This document shows positions 15,075-23,217 of a DNA stretch of 64,000 nt, in pieces (the first letter of the stretch is position 1; the number at the start of each line of letters is the position of its first letter). The translations under genes were made by a program, and so were the position numbers. The stretch comes from Blastopirellula marina. GTDB lineage: Bacteria; Planctomycetota; Planctomycetia; Pirellulales; Pirellulaceae. Where the stretch lies: positions 186,001 to 250,000 of the forward strand of contig NZ_PUIA01000026.1 of NCBI RefSeq assembly GCF_002967715.1, read 5' to 3'. The notes beneath the pieces are model-generated. The model was not told the origin of the DNA and searched no databases. It worked only from the letters and a program-made list of their open reading frames with translations.

Positions 15075-16889
15075 ATGGCAATCATCGACCAGAAGTACAT
15101 TCGGAATTTCTGCATCATCGCACACATCGACCACGGCAAAAGCACGTTGGCCGATCGCCTGTTGGAGAAAACGGCAACCGTCAGCTCTCGGGAAATGAAA
15201 GAGCAACTCCTCGACGATATGGAAGTTGAGCGAGAACGCGGCATTACGATCAAAGCCCGTGCCGTGGTGATGAAGTACAAGTACCAGGGAAAAGATTACG
15301 AGATCAACCTGATCGATACCCCTGGCCACGTCGACTTCCAATACGAAGTGGGGCGTTCGCTTACCTGCTGCGAAGGTGCCGTGCTGCTGGTAGACGCTTT
15401 CCAAGGGGTGGAAGCTCAGACCGTCGCTAATGCTTTCATGGCGATGGAACACGATCTGGAAGTCGTTCCTTGTCTCAGCAAGATCGACCTCAACCATGCC
15501 CGCCCTGAGGAAGTGGCCGAGGAAATCGAACATACCCTGGCTCTCGATGCAACCGATATCTGCGGGATCAGCGGCAAGACAGGGCAGGGGGTCGACGCGC
15601 TGCTGGCCCGCATCATCGAACGCATTCCAGCCCCCAGTGGCGATCGCCAGGCGACGCTGCAAGCGATGGTCTTTGACTCGCACTACGACAAGTTCCGCGG
15701 CGCGATCACCTATGTTCGCGTGATGAATGGCTCGATCAAAAAGGGGGATCGAATTCGTTTCGTCAAAGGGGAAACGAATCACGACGTACTCGAAGTCGGC
15801 CAGTTCACGCCTCGCCCGGTTGCTCGCGATGAGCTCGCTGCCGGCCAGGTAGGCTACGTCATCTGCAACATCAAGTCACTCGAACTGGTCAACATCGGTG
15901 ATACGATCACTGTTCAAGGAGACAAAGGTGCCAAGGCGTTGCCAGGCTACCAGGAGCCGAAGCGGATGGTCTTCTGCGGACTGTACCCTTCCGACGGCCA
16001 GGATTTCGAACAACTGCGAGACGCGCTCAAGGGCCTTCGCATCAACGACCCCAGTTTTACCTTCGAGCCCGAAACGAGCGACGCTTTAGGCTTCGGGTTC
16101 CGCTGTGGCTTCCTTGGACTGTTGCACATGGAAATCGTGCAGCAGCGTTTGGAACAGGAAGCCGACATCGACCTGGTGCAGACCGCACCGAACGTGACTT
16201 ACCAGATCATTAATCGCAACGGCGAAACGATCGACATCCACAAACCACAGGATGTGCCGGACGCTGGCGAGATCGAAACGTTCCTGCAACCGATTGTCCG
16301 TGTGAGCCTGATCCAGCCGTCCGACTACATCGGTGCGGTGATGCAACTGTGCAACGAACGTCGTGGGATCCACGTTCGCACCGAGTACCTGTCGCCCACT
16401 CGCTCAATGCTAGTGTACGACATTCCGCTGGCGGAAGTGATCTACGACTTGCACGACAAGCTGAAGAGTGCAACACGCGGCTACGGTACCATGGACTACG
16501 AAATCCGCGGCTACGAGGAAGCGGACCTGGTTCGTATGGATATCCTGGTCAACGGCAAGCGAGTGGATGCCCTCAGCATCATCTGCGACCGTGCCGACTC
16601 TGATCGTCGCGGACGAGCGGTCGTCAAAAAGCTGAAAGCCGAGATCGACCGGCACATGTTCGAAGTGGCTGTCCAGGCTGCCATCGGCAACCGCGTGATC
16701 GCTCGCGAAACGGTGAAGGCCCTCCGCAAGAACGTGACCGCTAAGTGCTACGGCGGTGACATTTCTCGTAAGCGAAAGCTGTGGCAGAAACAGAAGGAAG
16801 GTAAGAAGCGGATGAAGTCGATCGGCTCGGTCGATATTCCGCAAAAAGCGTTCATGGCGGTTCTGGAAACTGGCGAAGATCGCTCATAA
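15075..16889 (+). CDS. lepA: Elongation factor 4 (LepA) GTPase
   Basis: 604 residues, the normal length. GTPase motifs: G1 AHIDHGKST (16-24), G2 RGITIK, G3 DTPGHVDF. The G4 motif is SKID instead of the usual NKID. EF-G-like domains III and V follow (GFRCGFLGLLHMEIVQQRL, RGIHVRTEYLSPTRS), and the LepA-specific C-terminal domain is complete with KNVTAKCYGGDISRKRKLWQKQKEGKKRMK. LepA binds ribosomes and assists initiation or recovery from stalled states. The start ATG 15075 matches the family N-terminus. It is followed after 108 bp by a signal peptidase gene, a pairing reminiscent of the lepA-lepB arrangement of other bacteria. Confidence 0.98.
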   Translation: MAIIDQKYIRNFCIIAHIDHGKSTLADRLLEKTATVSSREMKEQLLDDMEVERERGITIKARAVVMKYKYQGKDYEINLIDTPGHVDFQYEVGRSLTCCEGAVLLVDAFQGVEAQTVANAFMAMEHDLEVVPCLSKIDLNHARPEEVAEEIEHTLALDATDICGISGKTGQGVDALLARIIERIPAPSGDRQATLQAMVFDSHYDKFRGAITYVRVMNGSIKKGDRIRFVKGETNHDVLEVGQFTPRPVARDELAAGQVGYVICNIKSLELVNIGDTITVQGDKGAKALPGYQEPKRMVFCGLYPSDGQDFEQLRDALKGLRINDPSFTFEPETSDALGFGFRCGFLGLLHMEIVQQRLEQEADIDLVQTAPNVTYQIINRNGETIDIHKPQDVPDAGEIETFLQPIVRVSLIQPSDYIGAVMQLCNERRGIHVRTEYLSPTRSMLVYDIPLAEVIYDLHDKLKSATRGYGTMDYEIRGYEEADLVRMDILVNGKRVDALSIICDRADSDRRGRAVVKKLKAEIDRHMFEVAVQAAIGNRVIARETVKALRKNVTAKCYGGDISRKRKLWQKQKEGKKRMKSIGSVDIPQKAFMAVLETGEDRS

Positions 16890-16997
16890 TTTCTCTCACT
16901 ACCCCACCGGCGCAATTAACATAGAAGTATCGCTCGGCATGCCCCACCCGCCGAGCGTTTGCGTCCGTTTCGTTTCATTTTGAAGCTGGGGTCGCCA

Positions 16998-18254
16998 ATG
17001 CGATTTGGCCCACTCTTGATTCTGCTGATCTTCACGGCATGCGTGGCCGGCTTCGCGGTGGCCACGGCAACGCCGGAACCCGTTTATCGCGTTGCCAGCG
17101 GATCGATGGCACCGGCATTACTTGGTCCGCACTATCCGCTGACGTGTGAACAGTGCCAGTTTTCGACAGCACTCGATGCGACCGGTCTTCCGGAACGTGT
17201 GACGTGTCCGAACTGTGGCTTTCAAGAGAATCCCGTCGACGCATCGAAGCTGCGTCCAGGGCATGCGTTGGTGTGGGAAGCAGTCGAACCAGATCAGCTC
17301 AAACGCTGGGACATCGTCCTGCTGGAGAATCCTGAATCCAAAACGTGGCAGGTAAAGCGAGTCGCCTTTCTGCCTGGCGAAACGCCTGAGATCCGCCAAG
17401 GAGAGTTAGTTCAAAGGGAACAACTCATTCGAAAGTCGCCCCAGCAACGAGAAGCACTGAAGTTGCTGGTCTTCGATCAATCGCATGAGTCGCCAGATAG
17501 CCCTCGATTTCGTAGCGCCCGAGTAAATGGCAGCGGTTGGCATATACACCGCGGATCGATTGGCTTCGCACCCATCGGCGACGCCGAAGCTAATAACAAC
17601 GACTGGTTAATTTACGATCATCAACGCTGCCTGCCACCACCGAGCCCCGTCAACCATGCTGCCTCGCCGCTGGACAGCTATGGCTACAACCACGGTGTCT
17701 CCCGCGAACTTTTCCCCGTTTCGGATCTTTGGATTGAGTTCACTTGTCACCATTGGCAAGCCGATGGGCTTACGGTGCGTCTCCAGGGAGAGGACAAATC
17801 TTCTACGATTGAAGTCGATCTGCGGCAGGGAATCGTGCGAGGCAGCACCCCAGAACAAACCATCGAGTTGCCACTTTCCATCGATAGCCTGATAGGCACA
17901 ACGGTCAGGGCAGGGGAGTGTGACGGAGAACTCTTTCTGGAACTGCAGCGAGATCGTCGACATTGGTATTTCCCGCTGGGAACCTCCAGCACGCCACTGG
18001 GGAGCCAGCCCTTCGCGCTGAAGATTGGGGAGGGACAAGCGATCCTCCGCCATGTGAAGATCTATCGCGACATTGTCTGGCTAGGTCGCCAGCGTCGTCC
18101 AACCCCGTGGTCTTTTGATCGGGAGCTGTCTCCGCATGAGATCTTCGTTCTCGGAGATAACGTACCAATCTCGGATGACTCGCGTTTTGAACTAGGGCTG
18201 ATCGACGTCCGTAAGAAACTACGCGGCAAGGTCTTACGGGTGCTAGCAGAATAG
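16998..18254 (+). CDS. Signal peptidase I-like protease with zinc ribbon and lectin-like insertion
   Basis: 418 residues from ATG 16998 (a TTG at 16959 would add 13 residues). Residues 4-23 are the single N-terminal membrane helix. The catalytic Ser is S36 in ASGSMAP and the Lys is K120 in WQVKRVAFLPGE. The S26 box E appears late as LGDNVPISDDSR (about 392-403). Between S36 and K120 lies a four-cysteine ribbon, C50-x2-C53 and C70-x2-C73. Between the Lys and box E there is an insertion of more than 200 residues with beta-strand character (LWIEFTCHHWQ, LTVRLQGEDKSSTIEVDL, ELFLELQRDRRHWYFPLG), resembling a concanavalin-like sandwich. It should cleave signal peptides on the outer face of the inner membrane. 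The insertion has no known role. It is followed by a second signal peptidase. Confidence 0.85.
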   Translation: MRFGPLLILLIFTACVAGFAVATATPEPVYRVASGSMAPALLGPHYPLTCEQCQFSTALDATGLPERVTCPNCGFQENPVDASKLRPGHALVWEAVEPDQLKRWDIVLLENPESKTWQVKRVAFLPGETPEIRQGELVQREQLIRKSPQQREALKLLVFDQSHESPDSPRFRSARVNGSGWHIHRGSIGFAPIGDAEANNNDWLIYDHQRCLPPPSPVNHAASPLDSYGYNHGVSRELFPVSDLWIEFTCHHWQADGLTVRLQGEDKSSTIEVDLRQGIVRGSTPEQTIELPLSIDSLIGTTVRAGECDGELFLELQRDRRHWYFPLGTSSTPLGSQPFALKIGEGQAILRHVKIYRDIVWLGRQRRPTPWSFDRELSPHEIFVLGDNVPISDDSRFELGLIDVRKKLRGKVLRVLAE

Positions 18255-18414
18255 ACCAGGATCCCTGGTTCGGTTCCACGACCAGCGCTGCGTTGAATCT
18301 CCGGATTGGGTATAGTGGATAGTCCAGGCGTCCCTAACGGTCATCCGCCTATCGCGTGATGTCCCACTACTTTCGAGGACGGCTTGCCGATTTTCAGCGA
18401 GATGTAGCGGATAT

Positions 18415-20166
18415 ATGGCCAAGAAGAAACGCAATCAATCGATTTCAGGCTCGCACACGACAAACGATTCGAAATCCTCCGATCATTCGGGTGACACCGA
18501 TCACTTTGCCGTCACGCGCGAGTTCATCGAATCGCTCGTAGTTGCTGTGATTCTTGCCCTGTTGTTTCGCGCGTTCGAAGCAGAAGCGTTTGTCATTCCA
18601 ACCGGGTCGATGGCCACCACGCTGTTGGGGCGGCACAAAGATGTTGTCGACGAGTATTCCGGCTACGAGTACACCGTGGGTGCCAGCGGTGAAATGGACC
18701 GTACGACGAATCGACAATTTCAAAACGTCGTCGAAGCAATCGATCCCCTTTACCATCGCCTGACGGAAATTGGGGACAACCCATCGTACAGTGGCGATCG
18801 AATTCTGGTGAGCAAGTTCGCTTACGACTTTGCGGCACCGGCACGCTGGGACGTGATTGTTTTCAAGTATCCGATCGAACCGCAAACCAATTACATCAAG
18901 CGTCTGATCGGCCTTCCCGGCGAGACGGTACGGATCTTTCACGGCGATATCTACATCCAGAAGCCAGGCGAAACCGGGTTTAGCATCGCCCGGAAACCTC
19001 CTGCCAAGCAGCTAACACTGAATCGCCTGGTGTACGACACCAATTACCCTTGCCCCATTTTGGAGAAGGCCGGTTTCCCGGATCGGCTTGAGGCTCACCC
19101 AGCCGAAACGCGTGCGGACTGGGTCAAAGAAGAGAATGGTGCCTGGACTTGCCAACCAAGTGGTAAGCCGACGTGGCTGCGTTATCGACATGTGCTGGCC
19201 GACAACGGACGGACATTCAGCTATTGGGCCCTGGCCGAGCACAACGATCCGATCGATACCGAGAAAGCTCGCCAGGAGTGCAGCCAACTGATTACCGACT
19301 TCAGCGCCTATAACACCGATACGGTGACGCGTTATCGCAATCACCGCACCTCGTCCGGCCTGCACTGGGTTGGCGACTTAATGCTGGAATGCACCGCTAC
19401 GGTCAAGTCGCAGCAGGGGATTCTCTCGCTTGACTTGGTGGAAGGGGGAACCCATTTCCGCTGCGATATTGACGTCGCTACCGGCAAGGCCACCATCGAT
19501 ACCAACAAGCCTTCGGTCACCTTTGATCACGAGGGAGCCATCGAGGCCGACACCTCCGTTCGCGGGCCTGGTACCTATTCGCTGCGTTTCGCCAACACCG
19601 ACGACGAACTTCGTTTGTGGGTGAACGATAGCCTGGTGAAATTCAATGCCCTGGCCACCTACAGACCAAATCAACCGGTTTCTCCAAAGTGGAGCCCCGA
19701 AGATCCCGGCGACTTGCTGCCGGTTGGCATCGGAACCGATTCGGTTCAGATGACGCTAGACCGCGTGCGCGTGCTGCGTGATGTCTATTACATCGCCGAC
19801 GGCCGGCAGTACCGTCACGGTCGCGAAGCCAGCACGCTGATGGATTACGAAGTCGCTGGACACCCAGGCTGGAACGCTCCGCCCGATGATCAAATCATGG
19901 AGACGTTGACCAATCCCGAAACCTGGGCCAAGACCGACATCTTCAACAAGCGTCGCGAAGCAATCTTCACCTTGGAAGAAGGCCAGTATTTTCCCTTGGG
20001 TGACAACAGCGCCGAAAGCCAGGACGGCCGACTATTTCCGGTTGGGCAACAGTTTGTACCAGAGCACATGCTCATTGGCAAAGCACTGTTTGTCTATTGG
20101 CCGCATTCCAAGAATACGCCAGTTCCGTTTTTCCCCAACTTCAGCAGGATGAAGTTCATTCAATAA
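18415..20166 (+). CDS. lepB: Signal peptidase I with large lectin-like insertion
   Basis: 583 residues, about twice the usual length. The N-terminus is hydrophilic, then comes one membrane helix (about 38-56, ESLVVAVILALLFRAF). Catalytic Ser65 is in VIPTGSMATTL and Lys162 in NYIKRLIGLPGE. Box E is FPLGDNSAESQDGR near residue 530. The region between box D and box E (about 200-500) is an insertion with alternating beta strands (LMLECTATVKSQQGILSLDLVEGG, GTYSLRFANTDDELRLWVNDSLV), like a laminin-G/concanavalin-type sandwich. The zinc ribbon seen in the neighbour is absent and replaced by YSGYEYTVGASGEMD. Start ATG 18415. The next gene, lptB, starts 19 bp after the stop, so both may share a transcript. 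Confidence 0.9.
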   Translation: MAKKKRNQSISGSHTTNDSKSSDHSGDTDHFAVTREFIESLVVAVILALLFRAFEAEAFVIPTGSMATTLLGRHKDVVDEYSGYEYTVGASGEMDRTTNRQFQNVVEAIDPLYHRLTEIGDNPSYSGDRILVSKFAYDFAAPARWDVIVFKYPIEPQTNYIKRLIGLPGETVRIFHGDIYIQKPGETGFSIARKPPAKQLTLNRLVYDTNYPCPILEKAGFPDRLEAHPAETRADWVKEENGAWTCQPSGKPTWLRYRHVLADNGRTFSYWALAEHNDPIDTEKARQECSQLITDFSAYNTDTVTRYRNHRTSSGLHWVGDLMLECTATVKSQQGILSLDLVEGGTHFRCDIDVATGKATIDTNKPSVTFDHEGAIEADTSVRGPGTYSLRFANTDDELRLWVNDSLVKFNALATYRPNQPVSPKWSPEDPGDLLPVGIGTDSVQMTLDRVRVLRDVYYIADGRQYRHGREASTLMDYEVAGHPGWNAPPDDQIMETLTNPETWAKTDIFNKRREAIFTLEEGQYFPLGDNSAESQDGRLFPVGQQFVPEHMLIGKALFVYWPHSKNTPVPFFPNFSRMKFIQ

Positions 20167-20185
20167 CGGTAGGACCTAACGATTC

Positions 20186-20956
20186 ATGGACGAATCAACG
20201 ATTCTCTCCGCTCAAAATCTCGTGAAAACCTATGGCCGACGACGTGTCGTCGATGGCGTGAGCTACGAAGTCAAACGTGGCGAGATCGTCGGCCTGTTGG
20301 GTTCCAACGGTGCCGGGAAAACGACCAGCTTTCGCATGACCTGCGGCATGGTTACTCCCAACGAAGGTCGCGTGGAACTCGGCGGCAAGGATGTCACGCT
20401 ATGGCCAATGTTCAAACGCTGCCGTGACGGCGGCATGGGTTACCTGGCCCAAGACAGCAGCGTGTTCCAAAAGCTGACCGTCGAGCAGAACCTGCTAGGC
20501 GTGATGGAACTGCTGCGAATCGACTCGTATCACCGCAAAATGCGCTGCGAGGAACTGCTGGAACGATTCGACATCACTCACATTCGCAAATCGAAAGCCA
20601 AGAGCCTTTCCGGTGGTGAACGCCGTCGCCTGGAAATTGCCCGCTGCCTGGTCTCTGATCCCGAGATCATCATGCTCGACGAACCTTTCACCGGTATCGA
20701 CCCGGTAACGGTCGACAGCATTCAGCTGGTGATTCGCGAACTCCGCGACAGCGGCATCTCCATCCTGATTACCGACCACCAGGCAGAAAAGACACTGGAA
20801 ATCGTCGACCGCTGCTACGTCGTTCACCGCGGCAATATCCTTTGCCACGGCAAGCCTGATGAGGTGGTACGACACCCCGAAGCTGTGAAGTATTACTTTG
20901 GCAACTTGTCGCGTAATAACTTTGGCGACCGCGGAGATTTGGATGCTGCGGCCTAG
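20186..20956 (+). CDS. lptB: LptB-type ABC ATPase (lipopolysaccharide export)
   Basis: 256 residues. Walker A GSNGAGKTT (about 39-47), Q-loop QDSSVFQKLTV, signature LSGGERRR, Walker B IIMLDEPF with TGIDP, and the H-loop ITDHQ. The combination GERRR-EIARCL with PFTGIDPVTVDSIQ is typical of LptB rather than of amino-acid importers. LptB drives extraction of lipopolysaccharide from the inner membrane together with LptF/G/C. Planctomycetes of this group have LPS genes, so the role is plausible. Partners are not in this window. The C-terminus is slightly extended (DRGDLDAAA). Confidence 0.92.
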   Translation: MDESTILSAQNLVKTYGRRRVVDGVSYEVKRGEIVGLLGSNGAGKTTSFRMTCGMVTPNEGRVELGGKDVTLWPMFKRCRDGGMGYLAQDSSVFQKLTVEQNLLGVMELLRIDSYHRKMRCEELLERFDITHIRKSKAKSLSGGERRRLEIARCLVSDPEIIMLDEPFTGIDPVTVDSIQLVIRELRDSGISILITDHQAEKTLEIVDRCYVVHRGNILCHGKPDEVVRHPEAVKYYFGNLSRNNFGDRGDLDAAA

Positions 20957-20982
20957 TCGCTACCGATAATCAGGAACGGTCC

Positions 20983-22008
20983 ATGACACACCGAGTGTTT
21001 CACGCTTGGGATGGTTTGAACGGCGAGATCGGAAAGCAGATCGACGCCCAGGCTCCCTGTCCGATTTCTGGCCAGCACGCCGCCATCGTGCTTTGCGATC
21101 GCGACCGATACGGCTATCCATTGCGTACGGTCATATCCCAGACAACGGGGCTGGTCTATGCCGATCCGCGTGCCGATAACGACGCGATCGATGACTTTTA
21201 TCGCAGCACCTATCGTCGCTTCTACAAGTCGGCATCTAAGCCCAAATGGAAACATACGGCTCGCAACGCTTTTATCGCCGGCCAGCGGGTCGAGATGATC
21301 AAGACGCTTGCAGCTAGGGGAGCGGCCGTTCTTGATATTGGAACCGGTTCCGGGGAGTTGTTGTACGTCGGCCGAAGAAATGGCTTCGACATGCAGGGAA
21401 TCGAAGTCGATCAGGCATATGCCCAATTCGGCCGTAAATGTTACGGCGTAAAGATCATCAACGAATCGCTACGAAGTGCCTTCTTGCCGGAACAGCACTT
21501 CGACGTCGTCACGATATTTCACGTCCTGGAACATTTGCCGGACCCCAAGCAGGCACTCAGCAAGATCGCTGCGACGCTGAAACCAGGCGGGTACGTTCTC
21601 ATTGAGGTCCCCAACATCGAATCACTCGATACCCGTTTCCGTCAGAAATGGCATCCCGGGCACCTGTTCCACTTTAACTGCTGTACCCTTCCAGCCTTGG
21701 CAAGTATCTGTGGCCTGGAAACGCTCTCCGTGCATACCTGCCCACGCAGAAACGTGGTTGGTGCGACGCTGACCAAGCCCCATACTCCGATCGAGACGGA
21801 CTGGAAGACGCTGGTGGCCGACAACTTCAAGAACACCTGGCAGTTGCTCCAAGGCCAAGCTAAGCAGAACTGGTATGCAAACTGGTACGAGCGTCTGGGA
21901 CGAGCACGGCAGAAGCTGAAACGCAACCTATGCGAATGGACCATTTCGCTTTCTGAGGGAAATCGACGCAAACTCGTCGACAAGGTAACCAGGAACCGAG
22001 CCGCTTAA
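20983..22008 (+). CDS. SAM-dependent methyltransferase (class I)
   Basis: 341 residues. Motif I is VLDIGTGSGELLY (about 115-127), the acidic end of strand 2 is GIEVD, and the post-I/II region contains FDVVTIFHVLEHLPDP, followed by LKPGGYVLIEVPN. These define the Methyltransf_23 type group, often found in cell-surface polysaccharide or lipid clusters. The N-terminal part (about 20-80) has CPISGQHAAIVLCDRDRYGYPLRTVIS, a cysteine-bearing region like those before methyltransferases acting on sugar nucleotides. The C-terminal 80 residues are basic and Trp/Tyr-rich. The gene follows lptB by 26 bp, suggesting an envelope-related transcript. The substrate is unknown. Confidence 0.85.
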   Translation: MTHRVFHAWDGLNGEIGKQIDAQAPCPISGQHAAIVLCDRDRYGYPLRTVISQTTGLVYADPRADNDAIDDFYRSTYRRFYKSASKPKWKHTARNAFIAGQRVEMIKTLAARGAAVLDIGTGSGELLYVGRRNGFDMQGIEVDQAYAQFGRKCYGVKIINESLRSAFLPEQHFDVVTIFHVLEHLPDPKQALSKIAATLKPGGYVLIEVPNIESLDTRFRQKWHPGHLFHFNCCTLPALASICGLETLSVHTCPRRNVVGATLTKPHTPIETDWKTLVADNFKNTWQLLQGQAKQNWYANWYERLGRARQKLKRNLCEWTISLSEGNRRKLVDKVTRNRAA

Positions 22009-22116
22009 TCGGCTTTCGTTTGCTCGCTCGACACGCGGTCGATATCATCAATCGTTGCGGCTGCAACCAGGTATCATTCTGCCTGGCCGCGCATCTGACC
22101 TCGTGGTGGCTATGAA

Positions 22117-22593
22117 ATGCCTACAGCCCAGAATATCCCGAATCCCTACAGCAGCCCGGCGACTGAACCGTCTCCGCGAACGTTACCCCGGTCTCAAGCC
22201 GCCCATGGGCTGGGTATTGCCTCGACGGTGATTATTACGTGCGGTGCGTTTTATCTTGTCGTCGTCGTAGTAACTATCCCGATATCTATATTGATGTATC
22301 GTGAAGTTACGGCAGAAAGTGAAGCGTTCGCGCAACCATCGTTTTATCTCGATAGTGCGCTAAAAGCGCTGACCTATGAGGTTGCCTTTGCTGTCATTGG
22401 CAGCTTGCAGGTTTTTGCCGGGCGGTCGATACGCAAGCGAAAAAACTACTGGGTGAGTGTGATTGGCTGCATCGTTGGCTTATTGCCGCTCCCACTTGTC
22501 ATCCTATCGTTCTTTCCATCCGCCTGGGCTCTGTGGAACTTGTCGCGATCTGGTATTCGCAATCAATTCCAAAGGCCAATCGATCGGAACTAG
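22117..22593 (+). CDS. Small membrane protein, planctomycete NPYSSP type
   Basis: 158 residues with an N-terminal NPYSSPA motif followed by a Pro/Ser-rich segment, as in many planctomycete membrane proteins that begin with 'NPYQSP'. Hydrophobic helices at about 32-58 (IASTVIITCGAFYLVVVVVTIPISILM), 83-100 and 112-137 (WVSVIGCIVGLLPLPLVILSFF). No catalytic motif and no family beyond this general type. The gene is 108 bp downstream of the methyltransferase, and its function is unknown. Confidence 0.7.
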   Translation: MPTAQNIPNPYSSPATEPSPRTLPRSQAAHGLGIASTVIITCGAFYLVVVVVTIPISILMYREVTAESEAFAQPSFYLDSALKALTYEVAFAVIGSLQVFAGRSIRKRKNYWVSVIGCIVGLLPLPLVILSFFPSAWALWNLSRSGIRNQFQRPIDRN

Positions 22594-22821
22594 CTAGGGA
22601 TAAACCCAGTTGCACCGTATCTTTTTCACCCCTGCAGATGGGTTCGTTGGAACTTAAACCTATGCAAGTGTGTCAAAGATTCTGGTATGTTTTATGACAT
22701 CGTTTCGGGGGCGAAACTTTCTACTACTAGCTATGGTTCCAAACCAACTCCTGCCAATTAGTCATGAAAGCATTTCGATTGAATTCACGCGACTCTGATT
22801 CAAAGTAGATACCTAAATAAA

Positions 22822-23217
22822 ATGGCAAGGCCTAAGCAGGAAACCCCTACGTCCGGTGAACTTGAAGTCCTCAAAGTCCTTTGGAAACGAGGCCCCAGCA
22901 CCGTACGTGAAGTTCTGGAAGAACTGAACACCCAAGAACGGACGCGTGCCTACACGTCTGTGATGAGCCTGATGAACGTCATGGCAGACAAAGACCTGTT
23001 GGATCGCGAACCTCTCGGACGAGCATTTCAATACTCGGCCCGACGCCCCCAAGAGAAAACCCTGGGCGGTATCGTAAGCGATATTCTCGGCCGCGTCTTC
23101 GAGGGCTCGGCCCCTTCCTTAGTTGCCCATTTGCTGGAAGAATCGAAACCCAATGCGGTAGAATTGGAGCAGATTCGTAAGGCGTTGGAAGAGTACGAGG
23201 AGGAGAATCACGTTTAA
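22822..23217 (+). CDS. BlaI/MecI-family transcriptional repressor
   Basis: 131 residues. The winged-helix region covers about 11-75 (GELEVLKVLWKRGPSTVREVLEEL, then RAYTSVMSLMNVMADKDLLDREP), followed by the family's C-terminal dimerisation/cleavage segment ending EYEEENHV. It represses transcription until inactivated, classically by proteolysis triggered by the partner M56 protease. The stop overlaps the start of the M56 gene by one base, so the two are translationally coupled. This arrangement is common in planctomycetes outside any beta-lactam resistance context, so the target is unknown. The operator was not identified with confidence in the 228 bp upstream. Confidence 0.95.
   Translation: MARPKQETPTSGELEVLKVLWKRGPSTVREVLEELNTQERTRAYTSVMSLMNVMADKDLLDREPLGRAFQYSARRPQEKTLGGIVSDILGRVFEGSAPSLVAHLLEESKPNAVELEQIRKALEEYEEENHV

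Noticed and set aside
14850-15782. Minus-strand frame of 310 codons
   Set aside because: Complete overlap with lepA and the end of the ROK gene; the sense strand is a canonical protein.
22660-22710. TGTCA-N19-TGACA as operator of the BlaI/M56 pair
   Set aside because: Only five matching bases per arm, wide spacing and no match to known BlaI operators; too likely by chance.
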